64,000 bases of DNA, from contig OY855915.1 of assembly GCA_963693305.1 (NCBI GenBank), positions 5,376,607 to 5,440,606 of the forward strand, read 5' to 3'. Below are positions 41,778 to 53,721 of the stretch, piece by piece. Position 1 is the stretch's first letter. Every line of letters starts with the position of its first letter. Made by a program: the position numbers and the translations under genes. The notes beneath the pieces are model-generated. The model searched no databases, was not told where the DNA came from, and saw only the letters and a list, made by a program, of their open reading frames with translations. This DNA comes from Meandrina meandrites (lineage: Eukaryota > Cnidaria > Anthozoa > Scleractinia > Meandrinidae).

Positions 41778-42326
41778 CTCGTATTCGACTGTGGATTGAT
41801 TGCAAAACCATCTCAGGACCTGGGCAACGAGGAGGATCTTCAGAGATGGTAGTAACCTCACAGGCACAGGAAGAAGGGGCTCAGGGGACAGCAGTAGTAC
41901 CCATTGCATCACGTAACCAAAGAGCAGAGGCGATAGGAATTTCGGGAGACGTGACTGTTGGAAATAATGGCCTTCCCAGTGCACAAGGAGTACTGAGTTT
42001 CATTGCGTTAAAGGCCTTCCAACCTGTTGATCCATCTAAACCAGAAGAGTTAAATGGCTTTCTAGAGTATATGGAAAAGGTACGGAAAGTGCTGATTGTG
42101 GACACTCAGTTAGGGAGCTTGATTATCACAGTGGAATGCAGTTCACTTCAAATACTTGACCAATTGTGGGACGACTACTGTACAGGATACTTGAATGAAA
42201 TGGCGCAAACATTTCTCGTGACAGAGGACATCTTGAAGGAACTTGGTCTCATTGAAGTGAAACTAACGACAACCATTCTGGAGGAGGAGTACAGGGCTTG
42301 TCGCGAATATTTCTTACAGCACCCAG
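41778..42326 (+). CDS. Gene C exon 2: TRADD-N-like domain
   Basis: A phase 1 exon of 549 bases, exactly the length of the gene A counterpart and nearly identical to it over the globular part (LNGFLEYMEKVRKVLIVDTQ, GSLIITVECSSL, YCTGYLNEMAQ, EEEYRACREYF). The acceptor TTTCAACAG and donor CCCAG|GTTAGT match A too, and similarity continues into the next intron. The HEPN exon of the same gene is instead closest to B, so gene C looks mosaic. The domain call rests on the same motif evidence as in A. Confidence 0.82.
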
Positions 42327-43706
42327 GTTAGTTCAAGAACTTGTTGAATTTACATATTAAAAAATTTCGGTTTTCTTCTCTGAAAACAGAGATCGCAAAA
42401 AACGAAGAACAAGAAATCATTCTCTTTGTTTTTATTGTTGTCATTGTTGTTGCTGCCGCTGTTACTGCTGTAAGGGACTTACGAAATCAGTGCGGCGAGC
42501 GCTATTGCGGCTGCCGGAAGTAAAATTTCACAAACAAAATAAGACTCTCGCTAAGTCCGATGAGAAAGTCCGCGATACACGCACTTCCGGTCGTTTATGC
42601 TCAAATCTGATTGGCTGACAATTGAAAATGAACACTCTGTGCATTCTCGAAAAATCGGACCTGGCTTGCGAAAGCCCCCGAAAAGCTTTCGGGTGTTTCG
42701 CAAAACTCACGAGAATTTCGGGCCCGAGAAAATCACGTCATTTCCACCCGTAAATTTACGAGAGTTCTTAAGCACCAAAAAACCTTTTTTGAATAAAAGA
42801 CGGCGAAGGCCTTACATGAAAAGGACAACAGGAGAGGATGCGACAGAAAAAGACGTTCGGCAGAATTCGGGGGTCTATTTGGCAAATTTCAAAACAAACT
42901 CGGACGCGCCTGCAATTGTCTACAGAAACGACCAAAATTTAGCAAGTTCGCCAAAGTACTGAGTGACAATGATTGAGAAGAATTCAACCAAAATGAACTT
43001 TATTTAACCAAATTTCTAGACTCACAAACAAGATTACGAAAGTTTCTTAGCGCGTGCCTCGTAAAATTCAAGCCGAGAATAAGCAAACCTAAACGAAAAA
43101 AAAAAAAAAAACGCAGCCCATAGCGGTGAATCGGTGTACGTGATGAACCCAACTCAGTGCAGTGGTGTCAATTGCAATTTTTGAACCAACTGACAGGCTG
43201 GAAAATTGAAGCTCGCGCTATTGCTTGCGTTACAAATCCCGAGGAGATCCCCGAAAATCTCGGGAGAAAATCGGGCGCCTTGAGAAACGCTTTCCGAGAT
43301 CCGAGAAAATCACCCGAAAAGAGCCCGGGCCCCAGATGTTTTCGGATCGTTTGAGAAACACACGCCTGGCCAGAGTTCACGCGTCTCGTAGCTCGAGTCT
43401 TCATTCCTTACTGCGCAAGTTCGACGAAACGAGCGACTCTGGAAAGTTCCGTTGCAGGATCGATTTTGATTGGCTTTAAAAACAATAGAAATGACCGGAA
43501 GTAAAACACCAAGGAGTACATGGAGGCATTCTTTTGAAAGCTAAGCATACGCAACTCAACCGGAGGTCCGATATTTTCGGACTTGAAATCGGAACATTCC
43601 AGGGTCCCTCGTTTCCCGATCGAGAGACCCTGGGTACAAGAATGAAGTTTGCGTTCTTGAGTGCTGAACAAAAGAGAGGCGGTTTTTGAAGACGAGATTA
43701 GGCACT

Positions 43707-44112
43707 TTAAGGGCCTCTTCATATGAGCCTGGTTACCGAGATCTCGCCTCACTCCTGTTTCTTTTGTAAAAAGTTCGATGTGTTCATATGTGAAGGCGGG
43801 CCTTGATCTCGGTTTCTGCAACCGAGATCTTGGCAACCGGGATGAAAATTTTCCCATGTGAATACTTCAGCCCGGTTACGGGGAAGAAACCTTTTTAACA
43901 AATGAGCTTTGCTTTCGCAACAGGGCGGTCAAAATGGCATAATTTTGTCTTGTATGCATTTCCACTTCAAAAGTATTCGAATTAGCTTTGATAGTCGCAA
44001 ACGATACAAGTTTTATATGTGGTGCCATTTTGGTTTTGTTTCTTGAATTTCTTTTCGGTCGCCGGGCTGAAATTTCCCATATGAACAGACGGCAAAATTG
44101 AAGAGGCCTTAA
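43707..44112. mobile_element. MITE with TTAA flanks
   Basis: TTAAGGGCCTCTTC on the left and GAAGAGGCCTTAA on the right give inverted ends inside a TTAA duplication. Internal CCGAGATC-type palindromes are seen. A minus-strand frame overlapping the left end is a by-product. Confidence 0.7.
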
Positions 44113-44120
44113 GATACATT

Positions 44121-44497
44121 AGGGACCTTAAGCAATGACGACGGCAACGCCAAGGACAACGCATAATGAAAAATAAATTTATATTTTACTCGAGAATCTC
44201 GCGATTATCCAGATGTATTCGGTGTATCTATTGGTTCAGGAAGTAGCTCAAACTGAATATATAAAGATAGCGTTCAACCCCAAATAGAAACACGAACAGT
44301 TAGGCGTCGTCGTTCACGTTCTCCAAAATACGCAAAATTTGGTCATTTCACGTTGGTTTTTTGCAGAGAACGGCCAGGAAATGTACCAAGATTCAAAACG
44401 CACGTGCAGAGCTATTGTTCTGCTCATTGAGCCTTCTGTTTGGTGACGTTCTCGTTCACGTTGCCGTCGTAGTGTGTTTAAGTTCGCGCAGGACCCT
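44121..44497. mobile_element. MITE with AGGGACCTTAAG ends
   Basis: AGGGACCTTAAGCAATGACGACGGC pairs imperfectly with GCCGTCGTAGTGTGTTTAAG to GGACCC. It shares the GACGGCAACG subterminal pattern with 21863-22227 and probably belongs to the same family. Confidence 0.6.
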
Positions 44498-45849
44498 TGC
44501 TTTCATTATTTATGCATTTATTTAAAGAGTATGCACGAACTGCGACGACTAAAGCCGACGGCAAGCGAAATAATCATAAGAATATATTTCTAAACAATCT
44601 TTGTATCAGTAATTACACGTTATTGCTCTCAGCTTTAACATCTTTGTGCCCCGTGCGCTGGAACGTAGCGAATTATCATAATTCGATTTACAGCTTTGAA
44701 TATAGCGCACGTTATTGAAAACATAGACTCGGAAGGTCTTCGGAAGTGGCAAAACCCCCAATTTTGTGTCCAAGTTTTCTCCGTCGAATCAGAATTTTAT
44801 GAGTTGATTTGCAAGAACATAAGCTTGGTGTACTCTATTGTGTTCTGGTCAAAGCGAATTTTTAAAATTCCCTAATTTCAAAAAGAAGATAGCACGTGTC
44901 AAAGTTTAGAATTCACATTTTTACCCTCTTAGGAGCCAATAGCTCCCAGCAATTTTTAAATTCGCGAATTTCGTTCTGACCAGAGCACAAAAGAGGTTAT
45001 GATTTATCACTAGAATATATACATGTAGTCGTTTAATTTGGTGAGCTATTTTAGCTGGAAACTTGGACACAAAATCGCATTATCTGCAGATTAACATTTA
45101 AGAGCTTGTAACATCAAATTTGTTGAGTTTTTCGCTCATACGCTTGTAAATTTTCAACTGAATTCTTTAATTGAAAGTGTCGGCATGGCGAAGATAAACA
45201 TTCTTGTTAAGCGCGAGCTGTTTGTCGTTTAAAGCTAGCTTTGAGAGTTTAGTAAAGATGCACTATATCTGGATAAGTATCCAATAGCATTTTGCTTCGG
45301 TGAGTACTGATTTTTTTTTCGATATTAGAGATATTCGTCTCTTTCAAATTAAGCTTATATACATTTCATCGATCCAATTCTGAAATTGTTATCGTTGTAA
45401 AAAGTGTATAGCATAAGCTTTCGTTCAGAACTTATTTGTTGGACCTACCAAACCAAACAACAGCCATCTTTCTTTAAGCCATTCGGCTGTGAGAAACTAA
45501 ACGAAAGATACATTAAATTCCTTAGCATGAGCTTCTTTGTATTTTGCATTATTTATTTGGCAGATCGGCTGCTGAGGCGAACTCTCCCCAGACCTTTCCA
45601 GTTACGGTAGCCGCAACACTCGCCGTAGCAATTTCTTAAATCTCCTAATATCAGATATAATATCAAATGCGATCCTTGGTAATACGGCAACAAACGATTC
45701 CTATTTAAGTTGGGTTTTGAAATACAATTGGAGTCCGCTATGGATCATATCATTTATTTCATCATTAATACGCAGTTCATATCTATCTTTCATACATTCA
45801 TTACGTCAAATAGAATATAATTATATCTGATTATAATTGTTTTTTCCAG

Positions 45850-46806
45850 GTCAAAGCCCGCGAAGCATGACAGGTGATAGCAATACAAGAGTCAGTCTAG
45901 AGTTAAGAAAAGTAGAGTTGTATGAGCTGGTAACTGGGAAAGGACAACGTGATCTGACACCAGAAGAAGAAACTATTGAGCTGACAGCGGAAGCAGCAGG
46001 AGAAAATACCGATATCGTATTAGATACCCAACTACAGAGAAAGGAAAGGATCTCACCAGGTGTCATTGTTGCTAGGAAGGAACCAGAAGAACATGTCATG
46101 TCCACGAGATCTGGACTTTTGGGTCGAAATTGTGGGCAAATCTACGTCGAGACGCTAAATGGAGAGATGATCGCTTTGCTCGTGGAATCGTTCGATTCTA
46201 TTGAGTATGTGAAGGCGAAAATTGAAGACAGAGAAGGAGTTCCCGCTAAACAACAACGGCTGATCTTTGCTGGCCAGGCACTTGAAGATGGCCGCACTTT
46301 AAGCAGCTATAACATCCAGGAAGAAGATACTCTACACTTGGTTCTAATACTTCGTGATGAAATGAAAATCTTCATTAACACGCTAACTGGAAAGACGATC
46401 ACTTTGCTCGTGCAACCGATCGATTCTATTGAGCATGTGAAGGAGAAAATTGAAGACAAAGAAGGAATTCCCCCTGACGAACAACGTCTGATCTTTGAGG
46501 GCAAGCAACTTGAAGATGACAGTACTTTAAGTGACTACAACATCCAGAAAGAATCTACTCTATACTTGGTTCAAAGACGTGGTTCAATGAAAATCTTTGT
46601 TAAGACGCTAACTGCAAAGACGATCACTTTGTTCGTGCAACCGTTCGATTCTATTGCGCATGTGAAGGAGAAAATTAAAGACAAAGAAGGAATTCCACCT
46701 GACCAACAACGTCTGATCTTTGAGGGCAAGCAACTTGAAGATGACAGCACTTTACGTGACCACAACATCCAGAAAAGAGATACTCTACTCTTGGTTTGTT
46801 TAGAAG
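45850..46806 (+). CDS. Gene C exon 3: linker and three ubiquitin-like domains
   Basis: Starts TTTCCAG|GTCAAAGCC in phase 1 and shares the linker of A and B ([24 protein letters not shown]). Three Ubls follow: [25 protein letters not shown] and [14 protein letters not shown], with [17 protein letters not shown] well preserved. None ends in Gly-Gly. After LLLVCLEG comes a strong donor, AAG|GTAAGC, at 46807, again phase 1, so splicing to the exon at 52445 is possible. Without splicing the frame ends at 46916. Confidence 0.92.
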
Positions 46807-46899
46807 GTAAGCTCGGAGTGCATGAACTCATAAAGACAGCAGATTTGCGGCTGTTTTACATGTGTGCATGCAGCTATTTTTCATATTCTCAGTATCGCT

Positions 46900-47055
46900 C
46901 TGTAAGAAGCTTGTAATTGAAGCTAATGCGGGGATTTGTTTAAATGCAAATCATGTGAAGCACATTGCCATGGGCCCATTGCTCCGCATTGGGCTCCATT
47001 TCAAGCTAGTTCCAGTCCAAAACCGAGAATACGAAAATGGTCTATTCTTCAACCA
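46900..47055. repeat. Partial copy of the 20990-21170 element
   Basis: GAAGCTAATGCGGGGATTTG, then CAAGCTAGTTCCAGTCCAAA and ACCGAGAATACGAAAATGG match the element at 20990-21170. Confidence 0.65.
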
Positions 47056-47438
47056 ACTGAACGAAATGTTTTAGTAAACCATCATTTTTACAGGGTAACT
47101 CTATCAGCTTTACTATTAAAATTGTTGTCAATAGAGGCCGTGATAATAAAAATACTATTTAAAAAAATTAACGTGAATCTTACAGTATACAAAAAAAGTT
47201 AAAAAGATTCAAATATATAAATACTAATATTTCAGCTAAAATTACTTGTGTTTAAAATAGGAAAACTAAAAGTTACATATTATTTTGAATGCAATTATAA
47301 ATCTGGCAACCTGAGTAATTGATTTTAAATATTTTTCCATGTGATATTTGTCTCAGTATTTGTTTACATCGACCTGTTGTTGTTCCAAATTTATGTTTGT
47401 TGTTCGGTGTCTTGTACTAGCTCGGGAGTAAATTACCA

Positions 47439-47740
47439 ATGAAGATGACAGCAGTTAGAAGTATTGACGATATTTTAGAATTTACTGAACAGAAAAAGAT
47501 CAAAGGCTTTATGCTAGCAATTGATTTTAAAAAAGTGTTGGATTCGCTTAACAGAAGTTTTATGTTTGAATCGCTGTTAACCTTTAACTTTGGCCCTTCC
47601 TTCGTATGTTGGATTAGGACTTTTTATCAAAATATAACAAGTTCAGTTATGAATAATGTTTTTCGACGGGCCCATTCAACGTACGGAGAGGTGTTATGCA
47701 AGGTGACCCCCCATCGGCGTATTTGTTTATAGTATGAATT
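47439..47740 (+). pseudogene. LINE reverse transcriptase fragment
   Basis: The frame reads RSIDDILEFTEQKKIKGFML, then AIDFKKVLDSLNRSF (a degraded AIDFxKAFDS motif) and FVCWIRTFYQN. After a frameshift GVMQGDPPSAYLF follows, the QGDP motif of non-LTR reverse transcriptases. Truncated and frameshifted. It lies inside the presumed gene C intron 3. Confidence 0.85.
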
Positions 47741-50135
47741 CCATATCCAAACGTGCAAATGTGTTTAATGGGTGTATCGAAATGTGTGTTTTTGACAGAA
47801 AAAAAGTGCTTTATATATTTTGTTATTATTGGTACTAGTGTTACAACTGGCCAGGACCAGATAAAAGCAACAATGGAGGCGACTCAATCTTTTTGCAGTT
47901 CCGAAGATCATCGTTTCTGTCTTCCCTTTTTTGAGGGCAAATACTTCACCAATTAACAATTCTTTCTTTTCAGTCTTAATTGCTTCTTCAAAGTATCTTT
48001 CATAAGATTGTTGTTATCTTTTAACTGAATTGTAAATCAATTTAAGGTGGCCCGCGGCTATTTTTTGGGAACGGAGGTGCTCTTTTCTAAATCGAATTTT
48101 GGGCATGTAAACCTCAACCGATTTTTCTGATTTTTGGCAGTCGAAATAACAAATGTTCAAATTTTTTAAAGCTTTGAACTTTAGGGCGAACAAAATAAAC
48201 GAACACGAGATATAAGCGTTTTTTACAAAATCAATTTATGAAAAAAACGCCAATATTTTCCAAACGCGACGATAGATTTTTTTCTAATTAATGTCAACAA
48301 GTTCAAATTATCCAAGTTTTAATGTGAGCAAGTTTCAACGAAATCGGCTGGGTAGATATTGCTGCACAGTTGACTGTTGTATTTTTGCTTCAGAATATTA
48401 TGCTTGTGTATAATTGGGAGCTGTTACAACAACGTTTAAGTAATGCTCAGATCCAATGGATTATTTGAAAGCTTAATGCCAGCTAAAACGTTGCTGAAAA
48501 GTATGGAAAGATCGGAAACTCCTAGAAAAAGTTGTAAACGAATGAAGAGGAAGAGGTTTACGATCCGTAAATTGAGAATTTTAAAATATTCATTTTTTTC
48601 GAATTAAAAAAAATCTACCGATTTTTTTTCTTTTATTTTTAAGTATGAGAAAAAACAGCATATATGCCAACGGCTTTACCTAGTTTCGTGTGTCTTATCT
48701 CGATGAAACGCGTCGAATTTTGCTCGCCAAGATGGCTAGTTCGCGTCTTCCATTTTGAAGCGCTTTGGAAACCCTCGCGTAACAGTAAATTATTCAAACT
48801 TGCGGCATTCTCAAGATTATTTAGCACCTGGAATTGAACATACCACGCCACATGCCACAGTTATTGCTAAATAAAATGCATGAATACAAAGCTCAGCCGC
48901 AATTTTATCCGTGGCATGATTATTTCCAGGTGCTAAATAATCTTGAGAATGCGGCAAGTTTGAATAATTTACTGTAACAAGAGCATTTTCTAAGCGCTCC
49001 AAAATGGAAGACGAGAAGTAGCTATCTTGGCGAGCCAAATTCGACGAGTTTCATCGAGACTACACAGACGGAAGTAGATAAAGCCGTTTGCACATATGCT
49101 GTATTTTCTCATACTTGAAAATAAAAGAAAAAAATCGGTAGATTTTTTTTAATTCGAAAAAAATGAATATTTTAAAATTCTCAATTTACGCACCGTAAAC
49201 CTCTTCTGCTTCATTTGTCTACAACTTTTGCTGGGAGTTTCCGATCTTTCCATACTTTTCAGCAACGTTATAGCTGGCATTAAGCTTTCAAATAATCCAC
49301 GGGATCTTAGCATTACTTAAGCGTTGTTGTAACAGCTCCCAATTATACACAAGCATAATATTTTGAAGCAAAAATTCAACAGTCAACTGTGCAGCAATTT
49401 CTACCCAGCCGATTTCGTTGAAACTTGCTCACATTAAAACTTGGATAATTTGAACTTGTTGACATTAATAAGAAAAAAATCTATCGTCGCGTTTGGAAAA
49501 TATTCGCGTTTTTTTCATAAATTGATTTTTTTAAAAACGCTAATATCTCGTGTTCGTTTATTTTGTTCGCCCTAAAGTTCAAAGCTTTATAACATTTGAA
49601 CATTTGTTATTTCGATTGCCAAAATTCAGAGAAATCGGTTAACGTTTACATGCCCAAAAACTCGATTTAGAAAAGAGCACCTCCGTTCCCAGAAATAGCC
49701 GCGGGCCACCTTAAGTTATGTAATGACCGCTATAAATTATTTATGTAAGTGATGGAAGTAATAAAGTTGAAGTTGAAGTTCATTCTTGCGAAACCAAGTA
49801 GCCAGATTGTTGATGTCACTCATTAAGATTCCTTTCGATAACATCAAAATTGTTTGAAGAAGTAAAGATCACTGTGTCGTCAGCATACGTAATGATTCTG
49901 GAAGATTGAGGAGGCTTGTGAACATCATTTAAATATATAATGAAAAGCAGCGGCCCAAGGATACTTCCTGTTATATGTTGCTTTTATCTGGTCCTGGCCA
50001 GTTGTAAAAACAACATAGACACTAGCACCAATAATAACAAAATATATAAAGCACTTTTTTTCTATCAAATACACACATTTCGATACACCCATTAAACACA
50101 TTTGCACGTTTGGATATGGAATTCATACTATAAAT
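47741..50135. mobile_element. LINE 3' end and inverted LINE piece, interrupted by a foldback
   Basis: 47753-47870 recurs in reverse at about 49973-50131. Between them, 47980-48041 joins across the foldback to 49715-49785, which ends in an AATAAAGTTGAAGTTGAAGTT tail typical of some LINE 3' ends. On the minus strand at about 49795-49965 a second piece reads ILGPLLFIIYLNDV and YADDTVIFTSSNN, the catalytic region of a LINE reverse transcriptase, with a frameshift. The region is therefore nested LINE debris. Confidence 0.75.
48046..49710. mobile_element. Giant foldback element with TTAA target duplication
   Basis: The arms of about 0.8 kb are reverse complements, beginning GGTGGCCCGCGGCTA and ending TAGCCGCGGGCCACC. 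TTAA lies on each side (48042-48045 and 49711-49714). There is no transposase. A TTAA duplication suggests mobilisation by a piggyBac- or Kolobok-type enzyme. Confidence 0.9.
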
Positions 50136-50360
50136 GCGTTGTCTTGAGCCCTCGTTAAACTGGATTTTTGTTGTAAATTATTTATTTTTAGAATATATCC
50201 GCTGTATACACGCAATGGCATTCTAGCGGGCATTATTTTTTTATAGAACATAGCTAAAAACTATAGAAGCCCGATACCCCGGATGCAACTTTTGCTGCGT
50301 TACGAATTCAAAAACATGGCGGCAACAATCTTTTAAAGTTGTCATTTTATTTCCTTAATT

Positions 50361-50519
50361 ATGGCCGCTAAAAACAGTTCACCTGAATTACGTTTCGGTG
50401 ACTGGGAAGATGAAGACGTGGACGAGTTGTTGAGCAGTGAGTACCAGGAAGGCGGACGCTTTGCAAACTTGCAAGACACTGATTTAAACAAAATTGTTAC
50501 GGAAATTGTTACCTACTAG
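50361..50519 (+). pseudogene. Truncated N-terminal exon, DUF3504/Crypton-like
   Basis: A 52-residue frame, MAAKNSSPELRFGDWEDEDV...RFANLQDTDLNKIV, resembles the start of cnidarian proteins related to Crypton tyrosine recombinases (an RFxxWxDxDxxEL opening followed by an RF-L-D/E-L segment). It stops where an inverted-repeat insertion begins (about 50508). The family call is tentative. Confidence 0.4.
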
Positions 50520-52246
50520 AAGATGGTTTTCCATGTCCCATAAGAAAATCAGGGGTGGATCCAGAGTAGTTCAAGTGATTTGCAGAAATCACTCAAATGT
50601 TTCCAAATATTTGCGTTTTTTATTTCTCAGGTTCGTTATGTAGTTCAAAAAATCAATTATCCTTCTTGTTTTATTGTTTATTATAAAATAAAACAAAGAA
50701 AAAAGCGTCGTATCTCGTTATTCCGTTGATTAAACAGCACTTCCCGAGCGAATTCGACGAGTCTCCGTTCGCGCGCTTTCGTCCTTTGTCGATACTTCCA
50801 GATCAACGCGAAACAATTCGTAGGCATGACTGGAAAAAAATTGTACGCAGTGGGTGGGACTGGGGGGTATATGGATCTTTTCACAAATCACTCAAAACCC
50901 TCTCCGATTGGCCAGAAACACTCACATTGTCTTGCGAACTACTCAAACTCCGTTGTGATTGGCTATCCAGGCCGCAAACTACCGTGCAAACTAGTGACAA
51001 TCGTATATAAAGGGAAGCCTCTCCCCGAAAGTCCTTCGTTTTTTCATGTTCCGACAAGAGTTCATGGTAGCTTGCTACGGAGGAAGACAAGATTTCAGGG
51101 ATTTTAATTCATAAACCATGATTCGAGGCGATCCAGTTTGAAAGAGGATTGGCTCAGAACGATGTTGGCTTGGTTTTCAAGGAAGTCAGAACATATTCGG
51201 ACCAGGACAAGCTCAAGTTCATAGAGAATGTGTGGAAACCAGGTGAACTATTTGACTTCCCAGCGTCAGTTGAATATTCGAATCAAACTGTTATTTTGTG
51301 TAGAGCTGGCCGCTGAAAAGATTCCCCTGGCTAGCATACTCTAAATATCTTGATGGTGCATTTTGTTTACCGTATGTTTCTTTTGAGGTCCATTGCGGAC
51401 GAAATACGAATAAACTTCTCAGACGAATTGTACAAGTATAATATCCACAGTCTCACATTTTCGATGTCCGCCAGCGGGAAATGTTAGTTGCATAATTTAG
51501 CAGTGTTTCTGTGTGATTGCAATGGCGAATTTTCTCTTTGGCCCGGAGCAAATGTGGCTTCCTCCAGTATCGACTTTAGAAGATATTTTTTTTGGAAACT
51601 AAACTAGTGAACAGCACTTTGCGAACGATATTTTGAACAACTGATTTATTCTCCTACGCGTGTCGTCCGACTGTCGCAGACTTCTTCAGGGAGTTTTACA
51701 AATGAAAATTGATTTATACATAGTATAAACCGTACAAATCATTTTACGGGTTATTTTAATGGATTTACGTATAGGAAACAAGTTAAATATTTGCGCAAGG
51801 CTTTACTGAGTTGTAGCATATGCGTGACATATTTCTGTTGTGACATATGCGTGACATATTTTATATTTCTGGGGACCTCAGATTACGTACTAAATTGAGT
51901 TCCAAAATAATTTGGGCTGTAAAGGGTTAAGAGACAGGAATGATTTTTTGTACAGAATCATGCTTTCTGTGGAAAAAAATTGAATTCTGAGGACACTAAA
52001 TTTCAAATTTTCTTGAGGAAGCATGCCCAAACAACTCCCCCCCCCCCGCCCCCTTTTTAGTTAAGTCGGTGCAAATCACTCATCTAAAATCCTGGATCCA
52101 CCCCTGAAAATAATGCACGTTTGAGGTCTAGAAAAGCAGCTGAATGCCCTCGCCTAACGGCTCGGGCATCCACTAGCAACTTTTCTAGACCTCAAACGTG
52201 CATTATTTTCTTATAGAACATGGAAAACCATCTTCTAGTAGGTAAA
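50508..52246. mobile_element. Inverted-repeat element interrupted by a second element
   Basis: ACCTACTAGAAGATGGTTTTCCATG at the left pairs with CATGGAAAACCATCTTCTAGTAGGT at the right. The right part also forms a hairpin (AATAATGCACGTTTGAGGTC with its complement). Comparing the two arms shows where 50550-52106 was inserted. Confidence 0.75.
50550..52106. mobile_element. Nested element with CAGGGGTGGATCCAG ends
   Basis: The ends CAGGGGTGGATCCAG and CTGGATCCACCCCTG are inverted repeats. AAAAT occurs on both sides, consistent with a short target duplication when compared with the uninterrupted opposite arm. Internal open frames resemble nothing known to me. The ends are reminiscent of hAT elements, but an 8-base duplication is not seen. 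Confidence 0.7.
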
Positions 52247-52444
52247 TAAAAGGGGTGGGTCATGTAACCTTCAACCTTCGTTCAGGAGTGGGTCAGTTGT
52301 TGTTGTTGTTGTTTTTTGAGCCACAGTAGAGGTCACATTTTTTCCAGCTGCCTCTTTTCCAGGTACTCCCTCTCTGAACAAATATGTATTTGACCTGTAT
52401 TTTTGTGTATGCATTATTTTGTTAAAGAATCAGTTTTCTTTCAG

Positions 52445-53649
52445 CTGGTTTCGCGTCTGATACAAGTCGTGACGTAATTGATGTAAGTGAAGACTTCCCA
52501 ATCCTAGAATATATCCCACACGTTGACACCTCAGAGATGCTGGTCAGCCCTGAGATAGCAAAAAGTGAAGTTCTTACGTTGTTCCCACTACTTTTTGAAC
52601 CTGATCCTAACCAATTGGGCGTCAAGAGCACCAATAGCGGCCTACCGGACGAACCATACCAGTCCAGTTTAAAGACCTACGACGACGTTCAGACGAGATC
52701 AGTTGTCAAGAACACACTGACTGTGGTGACCACCTTAAGGACCACCTTAGAAGTAGAACCAAGCGATACCATCGAGAGTGTTAAACGAAAGGTTCAAGGC
52801 AAGGAGAGTTTTCCGCATGGCTTGCTACAGCTATTCTTCGCTGGTAAGGAGCTCCAAGATGATCGCACTCTGAGTGACTACAACATTAAGGACGAATCAA
52901 CTGTACAGTGTTTTCTAGAACGGGGTGACATGGTAATCTTCACGAAGATGCCCAATGGAAATTTGATCTCTCTAGACGTCACACCGAATGATTCTGTGGA
53001 GAATGTAAAATGGAAAATTCATGAAATAGAAGGTGTCCTGCCCGATCAACAACGCCTCATATTTGCAGGAAAGGTGCTCGATAACAGTCTCACTCTGCGT
53101 GCTTATAACATTCGAAGAGAATCAACCCTATACGTGATTATAGAAGTGCAAATTTATGTGGAGACGCGAATTGGAAAGTGGATCACTTTGAAACTTACGT
53201 CAAGTGACACTATCAAGAATGTGAAGGAGAGTATTCAAAAAGAGGAAGGCATCGTTCCTGAGGAACAATGTGTAATCTTTGCTGGCAAGGAATTGGAAGA
53301 TGGTTGTACCCTCGCTGCCTACAACATTGGGGAAGGATCAACCCTATCCTTGGCTGTAAAACGTCGTGATGGGGTGCAAATATTTGTAATAACACATGAT
53401 GGGAAGACCGTGATCCCATTAACAGTCAAACCAACCGATTCTATCGAGAACGTGAAGGCGAAAATTCAAGACAAGGAAGGGATTCCGCCTGACCAACAAC
53501 GGCTGGTCTTTGCAGACAGGGAGCTGGAAGATGGTCACACTGTAAACGATTATTTAATTCGGGGTGAATCAATTCTTAGACTACACTTAAGTGGTAGTAC
53601 ACTGAGTTTCCGACTAAAAAGACGACTTTTTTCCAAAAAGGCATCTTAG
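52445..53649 (+). CDS. Four-Ubl terminal exon, probably of gene C
   Basis: TTCTTTCAG| at 52444 opens a phase 1 exon with a linker unlike the other copies ([11 protein letters not shown]...[13 protein letters not shown]). Four Ubls follow: one lacking a clear first strand motif ([20 protein letters not shown]); [23 protein letters not shown]; and [12 protein letters not shown] with [18 protein letters not shown]. It ends with a basic tail, [12 protein letters not shown]. Joined to the donor at 46807 it makes a seven-Ubl gene C. It could instead be the last exon of a lost copy whose HEPN and TRADD-N exons are gone. Confidence 0.85.
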
Positions 53650-53721
53650 GAGCGATACTGTGGAGAAAAAACAAACAAACAATCAACAAAGAAAGGAAGG
53701 TCCCACTTTCCTGTACATTCA

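Larger units (their letters stand above)
42327..45849 (+). other. Gene C intron 2
   Basis: An intron of about 3.5 kb. It contains the TTAA-flanked element at 43707-44112 and the MITE at 44121-44497. The stretch 42640-43450 has CGAGAAAATC and TCGGGCCCGAG-like repeats that look transposon-derived. The remainder, including 44500-45849, shows nothing recognisable. Confidence 0.65.

Noticed and set aside
43408..43857. 149-codon minus-strand frame
   Set aside because: It overlaps the left end of a TTAA-flanked MITE and palindromic CCGAGATC sequence.
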